From positions 1 through 9,572 of the forward strand of contig JAOUHH010000089.1 in assembly GCA_029865195.1 (NCBI GenBank): a stretch of DNA of 9,572 bases, written 5' to 3'. This stretch comes from Desulfobulbaceae bacterium (GTDB lineage Bacteria > Desulfobacterota > Desulfobulbia > Desulfobulbales > UBA5123). The position numbers and the translations under genes are program-made. Under the pieces are notes generated by a model. It searched no databases and was not told the origin of the DNA. It saw only the letters and a list, made by a program, of their open reading frames with translations. Positions 6,611 through 9,572 of this stretch are shown here, piece after piece. Positions within the stretch are counted from its first letter, which is position 1; each line of letters starts with the position of its first letter.

Positions 6611-7135
6611 TCATGGCATCATGAACCGCTCGCGCAGCTTTTCGCAGACGTGGTCCGGCACCAGGCCGCTGACGTCGCCGCCATGCCGAGCCGCATCCTT
6701 GATGATGCTTGAGCTGATATATATCCAGCGGAAACCGGTCATCAAAAAGACCGTTTCCACCTCCCGCTCGATGCGGCGGTTCATCAAGGCCAGCTGGAAT
6801 TCATAATCGAAATCAGAGACCGCCCGCAACCCCCGGATAATCGCGTTGGCGCCATTGGTGTAGGCGTAATCGACGATCAAACCGGAAACGGAATCCACCG
6901 TGATCCGTTTTTCATCTTCAGGGAAGCAGCGGCGGATCATCTCCATCCGCTCTTCCAGAGAAAAAACCGGCTGCTTGGCGGCGTTGACGGCCACGGCGAC
7001 GATCACGCGATCAAAGAGGGTCAGCGCCCGGTGAATGATATCCAGATGCCCCCTGGTCACCGGATCGAAGGTGCCCGGATAAACCGCGATCCGCTGGTTG
7101 GTTTTGGGGGCGACGAAAGGCTTATAATCGCTCAT
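6611..7135 (-). CDS. coaD: phosphopantetheine adenylyltransferase
   Basis: CoaD joins 4'-phosphopantetheine and ATP to give dephospho-CoA, the penultimate step of coenzyme A synthesis. This 174-residue protein has the nucleotidyltransferase motif GTFDPVTRGHLDII (residues 21-34), with the TxGH-type His30, the RGLRAVSDFDYEFQ stretch (101-114), and the signature ISSSIIKDAARHGGDVSGLVP (140-160). About ten residues precede the usual start of the family (MSDYKPFVAPKTNQ), a modest N-terminal extension. The ATG forms an ATGA overlap with the rsmD stop, and a strong GGAGGAGG Shine-Dalgarno (complement of 7143-7150) sits seven bases upstream, so this start is well supported and coupled to rsmD. The rsmD-coaD pairing is common in bacteria, which supports both calls. 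Confidence 0.97.
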   Translation of the reverse strand: MSDYKPFVAPKTNQRIAVYPGTFDPVTRGHLDIIHRALTLFDRVIVAVAVNAAKQPVFSLEERMEMIRRCFPEDEKRITVDSVSGLIVDYAYTNGANAIIRGLRAVSDFDYEFQLALMNRRIEREVETVFLMTGFRWIYISSSIIKDAARHGGDVSGLVPDHVCEKLRERFMMP

Positions 7136-7707
7136 AACGCATCCTCCTCCGGCCGAAACAGCCAGAATCCGGTGTCACCGTATCGACGTTGATCGAAAAG
7201 TCGCAAGCCCTGATAGGACTCGGCAAAAACGGCACTGCTGTCTTCCTCGGCAACCACCAAGGCCTTCCCCGCAAGCAACTCCAGCCGGCCAAGTTCTGTG
7301 AGCGCCATCATCGCCAGCCCCTTGCCGTAGGGCGGATCGATGAAAACCAGATCAAAGCCCTCGGCCGGGGCCAGTTGCGCCAAAAAGAAAAGGCCTTTCG
7401 TCAGATCCCGCCTGACCAAGCAGGACCGTTCGGAAAAGCCGCACAACTCGATATTTTTCCCAATCAGGCCAAGCGGATCGTTGTGCAGGTCAACAAACAG
7501 GGCCGAGGCCGCGCCCCGGCTAAGCGCTTCAAGACCCAGGGCACCGGTGCCGGCATAGAGATCAACCACCGCCGCCCCGACCACCTCCGGGCCGATGATG
7601 CTGAACAACGCCTCGCGGGCACGGTCGGCCGTGGGACGAATCCTTCTGTCACCCCTTGCCGGCGTACACAGTCTTCGTCCCCGAGCCGAACCGGCGATTA
7701 TCCGCAA
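7132..7707 (-). CDS. rsmD: 16S rRNA (guanine(966)-N(2))-methyltransferase, TTG start
   Basis: RsmD methylates N2 of G966 in 16S rRNA within the assembled 30S particle, using SAM. The 191-residue product begins MRIIAGSARGRRL, exactly the family N-terminus. It then has IRPTADRAREALFSI (residues 23-37), the SAM motif DLYAGTGALGLEALSRGA (49-66), and the catalytic IDPPYGKG (123-130) of N-methyltransferases. The start codon is TTG (7707-7705); no ATG or GTG nearby would give the conserved N-terminus, and AGG seven bases upstream is a weak ribosome site. It begins 8 bases after the asd stop and overlaps coaD by ATGA. The weak site and rare start suggest low expression or coupling to asd translation. 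Confidence 0.95.
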   Translation of the reverse strand: MRIIAGSARGRRLCTPARGDRRIRPTADRAREALFSIIGPEVVGAAVVDLYAGTGALGLEALSRGAASALFVDLHNDPLGLIGKNIELCGFSERSCLVRRDLTKGLFFLAQLAPAEGFDLVFIDPPYGKGLAMMALTELGRLELLAGKALVVAEEDSSAVFAESYQGLRLFDQRRYGDTGFWLFRPEEDAL

Positions 7708-7715
7708 AGAAAAAC

Positions 7716-8744
7716 CTAAATATACTCGCGGATCAGAACCTCGGCGATCTGCACCGCGTTCAGGGCCGCGCCCTTGAGGATGTTGTCGGCCACCACCCAG
7801 AGGTTGATGCCGTTGGCGATGGACTCATCCTCACGGATCCGGCCGACCAGCGTCTCGAACTTGCCGGCACAGTCGATGGCCATGGGATAGATGCACTTGC
7901 TCGGCTCATCGACCAGCTTGACGCCCGGGGCGTTGCGCAACAGCTCCCGAACCTCAGCGGCGGTAATCTTCGCCTTGGTTTCGATATTCACCGACTCGGA
8001 ATGTCCGTAGACCACCGGCACCCGCACGGTGGTGGCGGTAACACCGATGGTTTGATCCTCGAACATCTTCCGGGTTTCGTTGACCATCTTCATCTCTTCC
8101 TTGGTGTAGCCGTTGTCGAGGAAGGAATCGATATGCGGCAGACAGTTGAAGGCGATCTGATGGGGGTAGACCTTGTTGGTCAACGGCTTGCCGGCGGCGT
8201 AGTCCATCACCTGCTGCTGCAGTTCCTCAATGGCCTTGGCGCCGGTGCCGGACACCGCCTGATAGGTGGAAACCACGATCCGCTTGATGCCGACCTTGTC
8301 GTGGATCGGCTTCAAGGCAACCAGCATCTGGATGGTCGAGCAGTTGGGGTTGGCGATAATACCCCGTTTTTTATACTGGGCAATGGCATGCGGATTGACC
8401 TCCGGCACCACCAGCGGGATCTCGGGGTCCATCCGGAAGGCACTGGAGTTATCAACCACCACCGCCCCGGCGGCTGCCGCGGCAGGGGCGAACTCGAGGG
8501 AACGATCACCGCCGGCCGAAAACAGTGCGATATCGATACCCTTGAAGGCATCCTTGCTCAAAAGCTGAACGGCGATCTCCTCGCCCTTGAATTTGAGCTT
8601 CTTGCCCACCGAACGCTCGGAGGCAAGCAAACGCAGCTCGCCCAAGGGGAAATTCCGCCGCTCCAGAACATCAAGCATGGCACCGCCGACCGCACCGGTG
8701 GCGCCGGCAACAGCTACATTCACTTTTCTGGTTGATTGACTCAT
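7716..8744 (-). CDS. asd: aspartate-semialdehyde dehydrogenase
   Basis: Asd reduces aspartyl phosphate to aspartate semialdehyde with NADPH, the branch point to lysine/diaminopimelate, threonine and methionine. The 342-residue protein has the nucleotide-binding loop VAGATGAVGGAML (residues 12-24), VVDNSSAFRMD (96-106), the active-site NPNCST with nucleophile Cys135, the TYQAVSGTGAKAIEEL stretch (160-175), and RVPVVYGHSESVNIE (241-255) with the catalytic-site His248. It is full length and intact. AGGA lies seven bases before the ATG at 8744, a good ribosome site. The 71-base gap from leuA holds a candidate promoter and palindrome, so it may have its own transcript, shared with rsmD and coaD downstream. 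Confidence 0.97.
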   Translation of the reverse strand: MSQSTRKVNVAVAGATGAVGGAMLDVLERRNFPLGELRLLASERSVGKKLKFKGEEIAVQLLSKDAFKGIDIALFSAGGDRSLEFAPAAAAAGAVVVDNSSAFRMDPEIPLVVPEVNPHAIAQYKKRGIIANPNCSTIQMLVALKPIHDKVGIKRIVVSTYQAVSGTGAKAIEELQQQVMDYAAGKPLTNKVYPHQIAFNCLPHIDSFLDNGYTKEEMKMVNETRKMFEDQTIGVTATTVRVPVVYGHSESVNIETKAKITAAEVRELLRNAPGVKLVDEPSKCIYPMAIDCAGKFETLVGRIREDESIANGINLWVVADNILKGAALNAVQIAEVLIREYI

Positions 8745-8767
8745 GATCTTTTCCTGTTTCTCTAATA

Positions 8768-8802
8768 TTTTAAATTATTTAAAACACTTACAAACCAGAC
8801 AA
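8768..8802 (-). promoter_or_regulatory. candidate sigma-70 promoter with AT-rich palindrome, upstream of asd
   Basis: Read on the minus strand, TTGTCT (8802-8797) and AATAAT (8779-8774) are separated by exactly 17 bases, matching 4/6 and 5/6 of the sigma-70 consensus. A perfect inverted repeat, TTTTAAAT (8768-8775) and ATTTAAAA (8777-8784) with one central base, covers the -10 element. A start near 8767 would leave a leader of about 22 bases containing the AGGA ribosome site of asd. The palindrome could be an operator or only an AT-rich melting region. Position and spacing are seen; promoter activity is inferred. Confidence 0.4.
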
Positions 8803-8815
8803 CGGTCACGGCAAT

Positions 8816-9572
8816 TCAGTTGCCGCGCCGCTCAACACCTTTTTTGAGGAACACCAGCCGATTCAAGCCGTTGAGATACGCCTTGGCGGCGGCGGTGATG
8901 ATGTCCGGATCAGACCCCTGCCCCACCACCACCTTGCCTTCGTCCTCGATCCGAACCATCACTTCGCCCTGGGCATCGGTGCCGCCGGTGATCGAACTCA
9001 CGGAGAAATACTGCAGTTTGCTGGTGGTGCCGGTCATTTCGGCAATGGCCCGGAAGCTTGCGTCAATGGGGCCGACACCGATCACCGCCTTTTGGAACTC
9101 CTTGCCGTCAATGGCCAGCCGAACCGCCGCCGTGGGTAGAGTCTTGCTGCCGCCCATCACCCCCATGGAAAGGAGCTGATACGCCTCTGGAATCCGCAAC
9201 ACCTCGTCCATGAGGATCGCTTCGAGATCCTCGTCGAACATCTCCTTCTTGACGTCGGCAATCTCCTTGAAGCGGACAAAAACCCTATCCAATTCCTCAG
9301 CCGTAAGCGCATAGCCCATGGTTTCGACTCGATCCTTCAGGGCATGGCGGCCGGAATGCTTGCCGAGCACCAGGTTGCCTTTGTTGAGGCCGATATGACA
9401 CGGGTCCATGATCTCGTAGGTCGAACGTTCCTTCAACATCCCGTCTTGATGGATGCCGGATTCATGGGCAAAGGCGTTGGCGCCGACAATGGCCTTGTTG
9501 GGCTGCACCGGCAGGCCGGTGATGGTGGTGACCATCCGGCTGGAGGCGTGGATATGCTCGGTGACCACCTCG
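8816..9572 (-). CDS. leuA: 2-isopropylmalate synthase, C-terminal half (5' end beyond window)
   Basis: LeuA condenses acetyl-CoA with 2-oxoisovalerate to 2-isopropylmalate, the first committed step of leucine synthesis. The frame runs open through the right window edge; the apparent GTG start at 9568 is an internal valine codon. About 251 of a usual 510-520 residues are seen. They include GLPVQPNKAIVGANAFAHES followed by GIHQDG, then VLGKHSGRHALKDR, and a linker with FKEIADVKKEMFDEDLEA. The C-terminal LeuA_dimer domain follows (from about YQLLSMGVMGGSKTLPTAAV to ITAAAKAYLNGLNRL), which binds leucine for feedback inhibition. The PVQPNKAIVGANAFAHESG stretch favours LeuA over citramalate synthase. 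The N-terminal catalytic HxH metal site lies outside the window. It reads into asd on the same strand, with 71 bases between. Confidence 0.95.
   Translation of the reverse strand, partial: EVVTEHIHASSRMVTTITGLPVQPNKAIVGANAFAHESGIHQDGMLKERSTYEIMDPCHIGLNKGNLVLGKHSGRHALKDRVETMGYALTAEELDRVFVRFKEIADVKKEMFDEDLEAILMDEVLRIPEAYQLLSMGVMGGSKTLPTAAVRLAIDGKEFQKAVIGVGPIDASFRAIAEMTGTTSKLQYFSVSSITGGTDAQGEVMVRIEDEGKVVVGQGSDPDIITAAAKAYLNGLNRLVFLKKGVERRGN

Noticed and set aside
7656..8735. A 359-codon open frame on the plus strand, antisense to asd
   Set aside because: It is rich in His, Gly and Asp in the manner of reverse-strand shadows of GC-rich genes, shows no family motif, and lies wholly over the certain asd gene.
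8809..8825. Six-base-pair hairpin CGGCAA/TTGCCG around the leuA stop
   Set aside because: No T run follows in the minus direction and the stem is short, so I do not call it a terminator, although weak attenuation cannot be excluded.

Overview
The window looks like a chromosomal segment of a GC-rich, anaerobic-type bacterium. The best guess is a Desulfobacterota lineage (former Deltaproteobacteria, for example Desulfobulbales or Desulfuromonadales). That guess rests on general protein resemblance, a compact Rieske/cytochrome b pair and the gene style; no rRNA or other marker is present to prove it. Genes are tightly packed, with several ATGA stop/start overlaps and no gene-free stretch longer than about 90 bases.

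Left part, plus strand (1-2358): three genes joined by ATGA overlaps. They are the 3' end of an (alpha/alpha)6-barrel, glycosidase-like protein of the kind found in surface-polysaccharide loci, a class I SAM-dependent methyltransferase, and a radical SAM protein with a cysteine-rich SPASM-like C-terminus. This set meets a minus-strand set head-on at about 2359-2444. A strong hairpin there is followed by a T tract in the minus direction and terminates the minus-strand genes.

Middle, minus strand (2445-5201): in transcription order, a GT4 glycosyltransferase, a second class I methyltransferase and a multi-pass membrane protein of the LPG-synthase-TM/flippase-like family. With the plus-strand genes they look like part of a surface glycan or glycolipid locus. 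The 5' half of the glycosyltransferase gene is clearly more AT-rich than the core genes to its right.

Right part, minus strand (5283-9572): core metabolism and energy genes. In transcription order these are leuA (C-terminal half only; its start lies beyond the window), asd, rsmD (TTG start), coaD, a Tat-exported Rieske iron-sulfur protein, and a cytochrome b in which b6-like and subunit IV-like parts are fused. The last two should form a small quinol-oxidising Rieske/cytochrome b complex. Its heme-ligand spacing is b6-like, but its PEWY position reads GPWF. No cytochrome c partner gene is adjacent.

I see no CRISPR array, tRNA, rRNA, insertion sequence or phage gene. Nothing here proves a wholly new system. 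The most interesting points are the unusual Rieske/cytochrome b pair, the two-strand methyltransferase/radical SAM/glycosyltransferase/flippase set, and a perfect AT-rich palindrome overlapping a predicted promoter in front of asd.
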